A DNA stretch of 14,029 nucleotides from CAWBRT01 sp050015355 (GCA_050015355.1 JBEKBO010000120.1:1-14029); one strand, 5' to 3'; shown: positions 6,668 through 13,961, numbered from the stretch's first letter. The notes: generated from the letters alone by a model not told the origin. Numbers and translations are program-made.

Positions 6668-7017
6668 ACCCACGGATGCATTTTTCTTGCAAGCGATTTG
6701 CGTCATTGAGGTGCACCGGTATGAACCTCTTCAATGATCGCGGGATTGTGGTGAGCTACGCAATCCCGTTCAAGCGCCCAACGCGGGCCCGAAGTCTGGA
6801 TGTGGGAACTCAGCCGTGGTCAGTTGATGAGTCACGGGCTATCCGGAAATTATGCCGAATGAAGAGCCCAGAACTAACAACTGCATTTATGGGACGGGTT
6901 CTCTGCTGGTGTTACAGACTGCGGAACCGTTTCCCCTGTGATGAAATCGTGATAATGCGGATGCACGTCGCCGACCAATTCGATGCAACCTCCGTGAAGT
7001 ATCCCACCCAGCCTGCG
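6668..7017. other. Gap between convergent genes; no convincing gene
   Basis: About 350 bp between the cytochrome operon and the convergent kinase gene. An open frame from ATG 6721 (109 codons, GAGG upstream) runs to 7050 and into the 3' end of the kinase gene. Its composition is Arg/Cys/Met-rich with no domain or signal, and its third-position GC drops along its length, so it is not called as a gene. The only clear structure is the hairpin at 6741-6768. Confidence 0.5.
6741..6768. repeat. Inverted repeat downstream of the cytochrome operon
   Basis: CGGGATTG (6741-6748) and CAATCCCG (6761-6768) form a perfect 8-bp stem around a 12-base loop, 74 bp after the cytochrome stop. No T-run follows on either side, so it is not a standard intrinsic terminator. 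It may protect the 3' end of the mRNA or aid Rho-dependent ending. Confidence 0.4.
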
Positions 7018-7827
7018 TCAAAAACGATTGACAACCACGACTTTGTTTAGCTGGACCGCCTTCACGCCGGGTATCGAGCGCGCAATCCGAGTGATTTCCT
7101 TGGCCTGACCTGCACTTAGGAGCTCCCCTTTGAACGATACTGATCCCGCGACGGCAGTGACCTCCATTTCGAGATCCGAGGTAGAGGGATCAAGGGCCAG
7201 ATTGGATCGAACGAGGCTAGCCAAAGCCAAGTCGTCCATCGCTCGCTTGCATTCGGGCGTGAACTCAAAGCGCGGTTGTTTCAGTGCCGAACAGATAATT
7301 TCACCGGCATCTCCGATACTCATGTGTTCAAGGTTGAGCAGCACGTCATACAGGGACGGATCCCCCCAATCCACTCCGTAGAGGAATTGGGTCCACTTGC
7401 GCCGATCGCGGTCCATTCTCTCGATATAGGCAATAGCTTCACTGTCGCTATAATTCAGCTGCTTCCTCATCATGCTGATCCGGGCCTCCAGGGGAGCGAC
7501 GATCCGGGTGCGTAGGACGTTCGGTACACCCCTGAGCAGCAAGTGACCCGCGAGACCGTGGTAAATTGCGTTCCCATTTCGCACTTCCGCCGTGAGTGCC
7601 GCCTGAATCAGGGCAAGGTACCTGTACTTGGTGTGCGCTGACTGTCCAAGGAAGGTCGGCGGCTTCTCGATGGCCAACCGGAGGTCATCCTGTGAAACGC
7701 CCGATGCGGCAGCTTTCTCGACGATGCGGTCTCGATCGACACACCGGTAGCCAAGTTTCTGGGCCAGGTACTCTGCTAACATCTTGCCACCACTAAATGT
7801 ACCTCTTGAAATCGTGATGACGGACAT
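7018..7827 (-). CDS. Cytidylate kinase-like P-loop protein fused to a BON domain
   Basis: A 269-residue, probably cytoplasmic protein. The N-terminal part (about 1-185) resembles the cytidylate kinase-like family: ISRGTFSGGK (6-15) is the phosphate-binding loop, and MDRDRRKWTQFLYGVDWGDP with the following SLYDVLLN (about 138-165) is the family's conserved D/R and DP..YD region. Residues about 200-266 look like a BON domain (LVRSNLALD, AGSVSFKGEL, ARSIPGVKAVQLNKVVVV), a fold usually found in periplasmic or lipid-associated proteins and unusual next to a nucleotide kinase. The substrate is unknown; family membership does not prove CMP kinase activity. AGAGGAG lies four bases before the ATG, a strong start. 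It stands alone, convergent with the cytochrome operon. Confidence 0.87.
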   Translation of the reverse strand: MSVITISRGTFSGGKMLAEYLAQKLGYRCVDRDRIVEKAAASGVSQDDLRLAIEKPPTFLGQSAHTKYRYLALIQAALTAEVRNGNAIYHGLAGHLLLRGVPNVLRTRIVAPLEARISMMRKQLNYSDSEAIAYIERMDRDRRKWTQFLYGVDWGDPSLYDVLLNLEHMSIGDAGEIICSALKQPRFEFTPECKRAMDDLALASLVRSNLALDPSTSDLEMEVTAVAGSVSFKGELLSAGQAKEITRIARSIPGVKAVQLNKVVVVNRF

Positions 7828-8388
7828 TGCGCTCCTCTGTTCTGCCTAAATCCGGCAAACGTGAATATAGGTCTTGCTACTTCTCTTCGCCTTCAGACGG
7901 AATCTTTTTTGGCTTCAGAAACGGCAACAATTGTATACCCATCCCGCCCAGCCACGTCTTCAAATGTGGCCCTCGCAGTTGGCGTACCAAGACCGACGAA
8001 CAGCGAGGCGAACCGCCCGCGTTAGATCCGGGGACAAGTCGCTCGAACTTGCTTCCCTGCGGTCCTGGTAGTTTTCTCGGGCTCACAGCCTGACGCCCAA
8101 GCGACGAGCGGCCCGGCCATGCGGTTCGGTGCATAGGTTCCGGTTTGTCGGCAAACCGGAAGTTGGGAACTTCGGGTCGGAGTGCTGCGCGGTGTTCGAC
8201 AACAGGCGACTCGCCTGCGCTGTCCGTTGGGTCGAGTCCAGACTGTTACAGTTTCGGCGAAATGATGTTTCGTCGTACGTGATGACTGCGCTTGGTTCAC
8301 TGAACGAACAAGTCTGACGACGAGCTGCGGATCTCCCACGACGGTTACGATTCGGGGTACCGTTAAGCTAATTGGCGTCGCCCGTCGC
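7828..8388. other. Gene-free region upstream of the kinase gene, with several inverted repeats
   Basis: About 560 bp with no credible protein gene on either strand. The frames that stay open lack good ribosome binding sites and are Arg/Cys/Pro-rich. A TATATT -10-like box for the kinase gene lies at 7864-7869 on the minus strand, without a good -35. The right half (8138-8305) holds five perfect or near-perfect inverted repeats, described separately. Confidence 0.5.
8138..8305. repeat. Cluster of inverted repeats, possible structured RNA or operator region
   Basis: Five inverted repeats fall within 168 bp. TTCCGGTTTG (8138-8147) pairs with CAAACCGGAA (8152-8161) around TCGG. CAGGCG pairs with CGCCTG around ACT (8203-8217). 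ACTGT-T-ACAGT is at 8242-8252. CGGCGAAA pairs with TTTCGTCG around TGATG (8255-8275, one G-T wobble). GTTCA-C-TGAAC is at 8295-8305. The first is a strong 10-bp stem with a tetraloop but has no T-run, so it is not a typical terminator. The strand and role are unknown. Confidence 0.4.
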
Positions 8389-8417
8389 TTGACAACGCAT
8401 CGGACCGGCACCATACT
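8389..8417 (+). promoter_or_regulatory. Sigma-70-type promoter for the 39-residue mini-protein gene
   Basis: TTGACA (8389-8394, perfect -35) is followed by 17 bases and CATACT (8412-8417, 4 of 6 to TATAAT). Transcription would begin near 8424, leaving a leader of about 38 bases before the ATG at 8462. Confidence 0.6.
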
Positions 8418-8461
8418 TTTTTCATGCAGCTCGGCCCCTAACTCCATGTTGGAGGCCCGCA

Positions 8462-8581
8462 ATGTCCGTTGTCACGTGGTTCGTATTGCTTTTCTTCCTA
8501 ACATTCTTCACGCCTTTACCCATATGGACCCTGTTGATGCTGGCACTGGTGCCATGTGTTTGGCAGATACGTCACCAATAG
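8462..8581 (+). CDS. 39-residue hydrophobic membrane mini-protein
   Basis: A short gene with all the expected signals. A promoter lies at 8389-8417, TTGGAGG (8449-8455) sits six bases before the ATG, and the frame closes with TAG at 8579-8581. The peptide starts MSVVTWFVLLFF, has a TPLP break at 17-20, continues with a second hydrophobic stretch (21-34) and ends with a short polar tail, WQIRHQ. It could be one bent transmembrane helix or a helical hairpin. The length and build resemble type I toxin peptides and small membrane stress proteins, but no family is recognised and no antisense RNA can be shown. No neighbouring gene follows in the same direction, so it is probably monocistronic. Confidence 0.6.
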   Translation: MSVVTWFVLLFFLTFFTPLPIWTLLMLALVPCVWQIRHQ

Positions 8582-8761
8582 GCGAATCCCTGGTAATAGG
8601 TCAGACTCGACTTCGCACACCTTGCTGTCGGATTGGGGCTGGCGTGTGAAATGTGCAACGCCATGTTCATAACTTCTGGATTGCCCATGATCCCACTGGC
8701 TTCGTGACGATAAAAGTAGATAGCGGTCGGGATGAGTAACTTCCGTGTTGCCCGTGATTCA

Positions 8762-9016
8762 TCAACTGACCACGGCTGAGTTCCCAGAAGCTGACTTGGC
8801 GATGTTGGTAAGTTTAATTCCCCGACCGTCTGCGCTCGCGGCTTTCATCACCACCCCTATTGCGCCCGGCTGTGCTGAAGGTGTTTGGGAACCTGCTGTT
8901 GCCGCCTGTGCGCTCGTATCCGTCTGGGTTGCGGCATTACCCCCTTGGGGGTTAGAAATCGGGCTGGCTGAGGCGGTAGCCGCGATCAACAGCACAAGGA
9001 CTAGCGCGCACCACAT
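8762..9016 (-). CDS. Small secreted protein, unknown function; start region possibly frameshifted
   Basis: An 84-residue frame: a hydrophobic segment (3-15) with an ATASAS cleavage region near 17-18, then an Ala/Gln/Thr/Ser-rich mature part and a short C-terminal KAASADGRGIKLTNIAK segment. No family is recognised. The ATG at 9016 has only a weak purine stretch before it and no basic N-region. A strong site, TTGGAG, precedes another ATG at 9035 in a different frame, which reads MSRKK and then stops at 8952. A one-base frame change in the AAAGAAAG run would join MSRKK to the hydrophobic segment and give a textbook signal peptide. This is therefore a recent frameshift, a sequencing error or start coupling. 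It lies 107 bp downstream of the 624-residue secreted protein gene on the same strand. Confidence 0.5.
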   Translation of the reverse strand: MWCALVLVLLIAATASASPISNPQGGNAATQTDTSAQAATAGSQTPSAQPGAIGVVMKAASADGRGIKLTNIAKSASGNSAVVS

Positions 9017-9085
9017 GGTCTTTCTTTCTGCTCATTTGATTCTCCAATGTCAACGTTAGTGTGCTGCTTGGCCACGGACGAACTG

Positions 9086-9111
9086 AAAAAAGGAACTGGT
9101 ACTCGAAGTTC
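9086..9111 (-). terminator. Weak candidate intrinsic terminator
   Basis: Read on the minus strand, GAACT (9111-9107) pairs with AGTTC (9097-9093) around nine bases and is followed by C and six T (9091-9086). The 5-bp stem is weak. It lies just after the stop of the large secreted protein gene, where a terminator would be expected. Confidence 0.25.
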
Positions 9112-9123
9112 GGCTCCCAGCGC

Positions 9124-10998
9124 CTACCGCGCTTTCGCGCCCATCTGAACCTCGCGGCATGGCGAGGCACCCTGTGGTCCCTCAGGCGTCGAGTTCAGTT
9201 GCGCTTCGATCTGCTGAATTCTTCCGACAATCGCCTTCATCCGTTCGCCGCTTTGACGCACCGCCTCCAGGAACTGCATGGAGTTGTGGTCCAACTGCTG
9301 CACATTGTTCCAAGTAACTGTAAAGTCCGAGGCATCGTAGGCGTTGTCGATCAGATACTGCGCGCAGTGAATGTAGAACAAGGGCTCCCAGTCTAAGTTC
9401 TTTAATGATGACAGGTCGATGATCTGCCGGATGAACCCATCGATCTGCTCCCATTCGTTCTTGTGCGTCAAGGCCCATTGTGTGTAATCGCCGAAATCCT
9501 TGATGTTCTTGACGAGCTCGAGCTTCTGCAGCTTCTCGGCGCGCTCGTAGGGAGGCAGTGGCATTGTCTTGAAATGTTTTTCCTCATAGTCGATGAATTT
9601 CTCGAATGCCGCCTTCGTCCACATGTCCCAAATGCGCCCGTTCAGGCGATTGACAGCCGCGTTCGCCTCGTCCTCCCAGACAGCGAACTGCTGTTGGTCG
9701 AGCTGTATGGTGCGATTCAGACGCACGATTGTGTTTTTCAGGCTCTCGAGTTGGGCGTGCCGCACTGCCAGTTCCCTCTGCAACTGCTGGCGCGATGGGA
9801 TTACTTTTTCGATGCCTGGCGGGCACGGTGCTTCTGCCACCTCTACTTTTTTCTGGACAGAAGTTCCCACGGGTTCCGGTTTCGTCCCGCCGGGGAATGG
9901 AGTCAGATCGAACACCTGCGCCGGCGCTGCAGAAGATCCGCTAGAAGGTCCCGAAGCAGGACGGCTTGCAGCAGCAAGCTGACTTGGTGGAGGATTCGGT
10001 ACCGATACCGGAACAGACGTACCTGCCGGCGCTACGCCAGGCTTTGGCGCACCATAAATCGGTTGATCGAAGCCAACCCTGGCTATTGCCGCCGCACCGT
10101 CCAGTCCCGGTGCCGCTGCCGCGGCCTGCGAAGCACCAGCAATCTGCTGCAACTGCGACATGACGGGCTTGCTGGGAGCTGCGGAAGCAGTCGACTGGCT
10201 GGCGGCTTCGTTGTTCGCAGCTTGCGCATTTGCCTTGGCTGCATCCATCAGGCGCTGCTGCTCCGCTGGCGGAAGGCTGTTGACCTGCGTGGCCAGGTCG
10301 GCTAACTGCTGCGGAGTCATGTTGCGCGCATTCGTGACCGTATCCGCAGGCGCGGCGCCATCAGCTGGCGCAGGTGGTGCGCTGGGAGCGCTCGCCACCG
10401 GCATGGAAGAGGTGTCATCCTCGCCGGTTTTCAACTGCAGCGCGCCGCCGGAGAGCGGCCCGCTGCCTGACGGCGGAGTGGGCGGGGAGAGCGGCTCTTC
10501 GAGATAATTCACGACCTGGTAGCTGTTGCTGTCGCCCAGCTTCAGCTGCAGCCCACCGCCGCTCGAAGTTCCCCCATCGTACTTCAGTTGCAGATCCGGC
10601 AGCCCGTTCAGCTTCAGGGTTGCCTGCAGTCGGTTGCAGATCGCGGCCAGGCGTTGCGCCTCCTCGATCTTGTGCTGCTTTTCAGCTTCGGCCTGCCGTT
10701 GCGCCAACTCCGCCATCATCTTCTGTTTCTGCGCGTTTGCCTGCGAGTCGTTGCTGAAGAGCAACTGGAAGAAGCTGTCGGCAAGAGTGGAAGCGATGGC
10801 GCCGCTGACCGTGCTCGAGGTGCTCATGCTGTGCTGGCTGGTCGAACCGGGGCGCGACACTCCGTTACAGGGCTGCCCCGGAATATTAACGCACTCGGGC
10901 GCTGAGACGGCTGGAACTTGTTGTGGATACGCGAAACTAAGTGGAAACGTGCTTACAACCAGAAAGAGTGCGACAAGGAAGACTTTCTGCCTGCTCAC
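9124..10998 (-). CDS. Large secreted low-complexity and coiled-coil protein, unknown function
   Basis: A 624-residue exported protein of no family that I recognise. The signal peptide covers 1-23 (MSRQK basic start, hydrophobic core, SFA before YPQQ). A Cys pair lies in CVNIPGQPC (36-44). A Gln/Glu/Ala-rich coiled coil spans about 85-125. Three copies of LQLK (136-139, 150-153, 187-190), two of them followed by a Gly within two residues, sit among Gly/Ser/Pro linkers. A long Ala/Pro/Ser-rich region (about 190-385) follows, then a mostly helical C-terminal domain (about 395-605) rich in Glu, Gln, Trp and Tyr, with two more Cys. The start is GTG at 10998 with AAAGGGG five bases upstream. It is divergent from the three TPR-like paralogues and may share their surface or secretion role; that is inference. 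A TACAAT -10-like box lies upstream near 11036. Confidence 0.85.
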   Translation of the reverse strand: MSRQKVFLVALFLVVSTFPLSFAYPQQVPAVSAPECVNIPGQPCNGVSRPGSTSQHSMSTSSTVSGAIASTLADSFFQLLFSNDSQANAQKQKMMAELAQRQAEAEKQHKIEEAQRLAAICNRLQATLKLNGLPDLQLKYDGGTSSGGGLQLKLGDSNSYQVVNYLEEPLSPPTPPSGSGPLSGGALQLKTGEDDTSSMPVASAPSAPPAPADGAAPADTVTNARNMTPQQLADLATQVNSLPPAEQQRLMDAAKANAQAANNEAASQSTASAAPSKPVMSQLQQIAGASQAAAAAPGLDGAAAIARVGFDQPIYGAPKPGVAPAGTSVPVSVPNPPPSQLAAASRPASGPSSGSSAAPAQVFDLTPFPGGTKPEPVGTSVQKKVEVAEAPCPPGIEKVIPSRQQLQRELAVRHAQLESLKNTIVRLNRTIQLDQQQFAVWEDEANAAVNRLNGRIWDMWTKAAFEKFIDYEEKHFKTMPLPPYERAEKLQKLELVKNIKDFGDYTQWALTHKNEWEQIDGFIRQIIDLSSLKNLDWEPLFYIHCAQYLIDNAYDASDFTVTWNNVQQLDHNSMQFLEAVRQSGERMKAIVGRIQQIEAQLNSTPEGPQGASPCREVQMGAKAR

Positions 10999-11089
10999 GC
11001 AAGCCCCTTTCGCTTTGGGTTTATGAAAAATTGATTGTAACTCTTTCTAGCGAAATTAGTAGCCAGAAATAGTCCAACCAGACTTTGCC

Positions 11090-11119
11090 TTGACAGCCGG
11101 CGAACCGGGAACACAGAAT
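11090..11119 (+). promoter_or_regulatory. Candidate sigma-70-type promoter for the paralogue cluster
   Basis: TTGACA (11090-11095) is a perfect -35, followed by 18 bases and CAGAAT (11114-11119, 4 of 6 to TATAAT). The start would be near 11126, about 83 bases before the first ATG at 11209. The long spacer lowers confidence. Confidence 0.4.
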
Positions 11120-11208
11120 GTTTGGAGTTCCAGCTTTGATTTCATGCGCCCTGTGACTTGCCGAGTGCGTTTGGTTACGTCGCATACGCTCACGGCAAAG
11201 GAGCCCCG

Positions 11209-12033
11209 ATGAAACGCGCTGTCCGATCTTTTGCTGCGGTTATTGCCCTCCTCTTTCTGCTGATCCCTGCCCTCGAAGCTACGGAACAGGCTAAGACCAA
11301 CACAACTTCCGCGCCTTCCATGACCCTCTGGCAGGCGCGCCGTGCGGTAGTCGCGGGTCTTAGCGCTAGGGGTTATAGGCTCTTGGTAGATCCCCGGAGC
11401 TTCCGTTTCACTCTCGACGACTTTGAATTTGACGCCGTGGTCTACAAAAAGCATCAACAGCACTACAAGGTGGACTTGAGGACCCTGGAGCCGGTGTTTG
11501 CCCAGCGCAGGGGCTTAGGTTGGGGCAACGAGCACGTATTGAGGAATCAGGCAGGACGAGATATTGCTTACCCGTTAAGTGAGAAGGGGTTTTGGGAAGG
11601 TGATCCTGCCGCTGCTGCCGGGTCGCTTGCAAACGCGCTTAACTGTTTACGCGCGTTTACTGGAAAAGCCGGTGATCCCTTCCGCACATTCACACAGCAG
11701 GCCGCTCTCTGGCGGGCGCTGACCAACAAACCTCCGCTATCGGAGGAGGTTCGGGTGCGACGCATGCTGGCTGAGGACGCAGTGAGGAATAACAAACCGG
11801 AGGACGCGCTGAATTTATATGAGCTTGGGGTGCAGATTTATCCCATGTGGCCGCAGGGATGGTTCAACGCAGCTGTGGTTGCCGCCAGTCTTGGCTATTA
11901 TGCTGACGCCGCCGAGCACATGCAGTCGTATCTGGAGCTGATGCCTGACGCTCCAGATGCACAATCCGCACGCGACCAGATTGCGATGTGGCAGTACAAG
12001 GCAAAGCAGCCGCAGCCGGTGCCGGGCAAGTGA
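11209..12033 (+). CDS. Secreted TPR-like protein, tandem paralogue 1
   Basis: A 274-residue exported protein. The signal peptide (1-24) starts MKRAVR. A conserved block around 38-50 (MTLWQARRAVVAG) matches the other two copies, followed by a middle domain containing FRFTLDDFEFDAVVYK and then a helical C-terminal half (about 160-262) with two TPR-like helix pairs: LAEDAVRNNKPEDALNLYELG and FNAAVVAASLGYYADAAEHMQSYLEL, each carrying the small-residue pattern of TPRs (quoted in part). The middle domain probably binds something, but no known fold is evident. The ATG at 11209 is preferred over an upstream in-frame ATG at 11158 because AAAGGAG lies five bases before it and a signal peptide follows at once. 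The gene ends 29 bp before paralogue 2. Confidence 0.85.
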   Translation: MKRAVRSFAAVIALLFLLIPALEATEQAKTNTTSAPSMTLWQARRAVVAGLSARGYRLLVDPRSFRFTLDDFEFDAVVYKKHQQHYKVDLRTLEPVFAQRRGLGWGNEHVLRNQAGRDIAYPLSEKGFWEGDPAAAAGSLANALNCLRAFTGKAGDPFRTFTQQAALWRALTNKPPLSEEVRVRRMLAEDAVRNNKPEDALNLYELGVQIYPMWPQGWFNAAVVAASLGYYADAAEHMQSYLELMPDAPDAQSARDQIAMWQYKAKQPQPVPGK

Positions 12034-12051
12034 CTCATCATTCAAGCCGTA
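12012..12051 (+). repeat. Direct repeat marking the tandem duplication (copy 1; copy 2 at 12959-12998)
   Basis: The segment covering the last codons, the stop and the 3' flank of paralogue 1 recurs after paralogue 2, about 947 bp on. Both have GCCGGTGCCGGGCAA, then TGA, then an almost identical CATTCAA/CCGTA flank. Similarity beyond the stop codon shows that the duplicated unit included the intergenic DNA. Confidence 0.6.
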
Positions 12052-12062
12052 CAAGGAGAGCG

Positions 12063-12980
12063 ATGAAGCGAACGGGCAGGGCAATCATAACGTTGGCTGT
12101 ACTCATTGTAATGTTAATCCCCATAACAGCTGTGGGCCAGTCGTCGCAGGCACCGAATCCTGCTGCCGAGTCGATGAGCTTCTGGCAGGCACGCCGCGCC
12201 ATCATCGCAGCCAGTAGGTATGTCAGTGTATTTAACATTGCGCGACCGGGCGCTCCGGTTTATTCGGTTAATCCCAGCAGCCTTCTGCTTACTTTCGACC
12301 GACTCGAATTCAACGCGACCAACAAAAATGGGGAGACGAAGCACTTAGGCCTCGCTCTCAAAGACGTCGTCGAAAGACTTTCGACGGATTGCGTTGCCTA
12401 TTTTTGCTGGCTAAAGAACGAGTCGGAAACGCGACGTAAAAAGCAACCCGATCTACTCCATGATGGGGATGGAAAAAGCTACGGCTTCTTATTCGGTCGG
12501 GAACCTGCTGGAAAAGTGGAGCTGTGTAAGTGGGCGCAGAACTACGACGATTGCATGCATGCCGCAGGCTGGTTTGCCAGCGCTCTCAACGGTCTTCACG
12601 CAACTGCCGTCTTGCACCCGGCGGCCGCGGGGGACTTTCATCAGCAGGCCGCTGCCTGGCGCGCGCTGGCCACCAAGCCTCCGCTGGCAGAGGGCGCGCG
12701 CGTGCGCCGGCTAGCGGCCGAAGATGCCATCAAGAGACAGAAACCAGACGAGGCGCTCAACTACTACGAACTTGGGGTGGAGGTGGACCCGATGTGGGCG
12801 CAGGGATGGTTCAACGCCGCTGTGGTTGCCGCCAGTCTTGGCTACTATGCTGACGCCGTCGAGCATATGCAGAGCTACCTGGAGTTGGTGCCGGATGCGA
12901 CTGACGCGCAGTCGGCCCGCGACCAGATCGACTTGTGGCGCTACAAGGCGGGGCAACAGCAGCCGGTGCCGGGCAAATGA
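12063..12980 (+). CDS. Secreted TPR-like protein, tandem paralogue 2
   Basis: A 305-residue exported protein with a signal peptide (1-25, MKRTGR start). MSFWQARRAIIAAS (38-51) is shared almost exactly with paralogue 3. The middle part is longer than in paralogue 1 and contains several Cys (DCVAYFCWLKNE; CKWAQNYDDC). The C-terminal TPR-like part is nearly identical to paralogue 1, including GWFNAAVVAASLGYYADA and the ending QPVPGK. The ATG at 12063 follows AAGGAGAG at good spacing; an upstream in-frame ATG at 11988 lies inside paralogue 1 and is rejected. Because its N-terminus resembles copy 3 and its C-terminus copy 1, it looks like a mosaic. The function is unknown; co-transcription with its neighbours is likely. 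Confidence 0.85.
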   Translation: MKRTGRAIITLAVLIVMLIPITAVGQSSQAPNPAAESMSFWQARRAIIAASRYVSVFNIARPGAPVYSVNPSSLLLTFDRLEFNATNKNGETKHLGLALKDVVERLSTDCVAYFCWLKNESETRRKKQPDLLHDGDGKSYGFLFGREPAGKVELCKWAQNYDDCMHAAGWFASALNGLHATAVLHPAAAGDFHQQAAAWRALATKPPLAEGARVRRLAAEDAIKRQKPDEALNYYELGVEVDPMWAQGWFNAAVVAASLGYYADAVEHMQSYLELVPDATDAQSARDQIDLWRYKAGQQQPVPGK

Positions 12981-13017
12981 TTCACCATTCAATCCGTATT
13001 GTGGGGGCGTCTGACCT

Positions 13018-13929
13018 ATGAAGCAGCTTGGCAAGAAGATCACAACTCTGGCTGTTCTCGTGCTGCTGTTAGTCCCCCTAGCAGCGGCCGAACAGTCACA
13101 GGAGTCCTCACCGCGGGCGAGTGAGATGAGCTTCTGGCAGGCGCGCCGCGCTATCATCGCGGCCAGCAAGTATATGCAGGGTTCGGCGCTGCATTATATT
13201 GGCCCGGTCAATCGCGGCAGTATTCGATTTACCCCCGACAGTTTCGAGTTCGACGTGACCAGTTCCAGAGGTGCGGAACATCACAAGGTCGAATTCACAG
13301 CTGTCGAAACCGTCATCGCCAAGTGCCAGCGCGAGCAGTGCTTTCTCAGGAACGAAGCAGGCGCGCCTCTACAGAAGAACGGTGCGGGAAAGATCCTGCA
13401 GTACCTTTGGTGGAGCATGCCGGATGGGGCTAATCCGGCCCGTACGATTTGTCCGGTCGAATGTGTCCGTGCCGCGGAGTCCTTTGCCGCCGCTCTCAAC
13501 CGCTTACGTGCTCTTGCGAATGACAACGGGGCGGCGCTTCGCGAGTTCCGGCAGAAAGCAGCGGCTTGGCGTGCGCTGGCCGACAAGCCTCCTCTTCCCG
13601 AAGCGGTTCGGGTGCAACGCTTGCTTGCGGAAGATGCTGTGAAGCAAAAGGAACCAGAGGAAGCGCTCAACCGCTACGAGGAAGGGCTGACGATTTGCCC
13701 CACATGGCCTCAGGGGCATTTCAATGCGGCGCTGATCTCGGCGTCGTTAGGATTCTACGACGAGGCCATCGAGCACATGCAGGCATATCTGGAACTGGTT
13801 CCCGACGCGCAAGACGCGCAATCCGCGCGCGACCAGATCGCGATCTGGCGATACAAGGCTGGCCAGCATACGGAAAGAAGGCGCAATGAACAAGCAGCGG
13901 GTCCTAATATTACTACGTTAAGTTATTGA
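13018..13929 (+). CDS. Secreted TPR-like protein, tandem paralogue 3
   Basis: A 303-residue exported protein with a signal peptide (1-24, MKQLGKK start). It carries MSFWQARRAIIAAS (about 37-50), a middle domain with RFTPDSFEFDVT and four Cys (KCQREQC, CPVEC) and TPR-like C-terminal helices (LAEDAVKQKEPEEALNRYEEG; FNAALISASLGFYDEAIEHM). The TPR part is clearly more diverged than copies 1 and 2 are from each other. The C-terminal tail after YKAG differs from the other copies: instead of QPVPGK and a stop it runs on about 20 residues, rich in Arg/Asn/Gln, through what looks like the start of another gene (ATG 13886). GGGGG lies about 11 bases before the ATG. The function is unknown. Confidence 0.84.
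   Translation: MKQLGKKITTLAVLVLLLVPLAAAEQSQESSPRASEMSFWQARRAIIAASKYMQGSALHYIGPVNRGSIRFTPDSFEFDVTSSRGAEHHKVEFTAVETVIAKCQREQCFLRNEAGAPLQKNGAGKILQYLWWSMPDGANPARTICPVECVRAAESFAAALNRLRALANDNGAALREFRQKAAAWRALADKPPLPEAVRVQRLLAEDAVKQKEPEEALNRYEEGLTICPTWPQGHFNAALISASLGFYDEAIEHMQAYLELVPDAQDAQSARDQIAIWRYKAGQHTERRRNEQAAGPNITTLSY
13886..13921 (+). pseudogene. Possible remnant of a fourth gene start
   Basis: Inside the tail of paralogue 3, in another frame, AAGAAGG is followed four bases later by an ATG that encodes MNKQRVLILLR and then TAA. The basic N-region and hydrophobic start look like a truncated signal peptide. It may be the leftover of a deleted fourth paralogue, or chance. Confidence 0.2.
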
Positions 13930-13954
13930 CAGTTCTTTCGTCGGGTGCTACCGT
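13926..13954 (+). promoter_or_regulatory. Promoter for the gene at the right edge, possibly leaderless
   Basis: TTGACA (13926-13931), 17 bases, then TACCGT (13949-13954), which keeps the key T, A and final T of a -10. Transcription would start at about 13961-13962, on or next to the ATG at 13962, which lacks a Shine-Dalgarno sequence. Confidence 0.5.
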
Positions 13955-13961
13955 TGCGAGC

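Noticed and set aside
5867..6706. Minus-strand 279-codon open frame
   Set aside because: It is antisense to the nonahaem cytochrome; the nine CxxCH motifs decide the coding strand.
6721..7050. 109-codon plus-strand frame after the cytochrome operon
   Set aside because: There is a possible GAGG site, but it runs into the convergent kinase gene, has no recognisable feature and shows inconsistent codon bias.
8138..8161. Strong hairpin as an intrinsic terminator
   Set aside because: No T-run follows on either strand and no gene ends just before it.
8022..8462. Minus-strand 146-codon frame in the gene-poor region
   Set aside because: Its composition is Arg/Thr/Pro-rich with no domain, and it overlaps the inverted-repeat cluster and the promoter of the mini-protein.
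9463..10305. Plus-strand 280-codon open frame
   Set aside because: It lies antisense to the 624-residue secreted protein, is Arg/Cys/Leu-rich with no domain, and has no good ribosome binding site.
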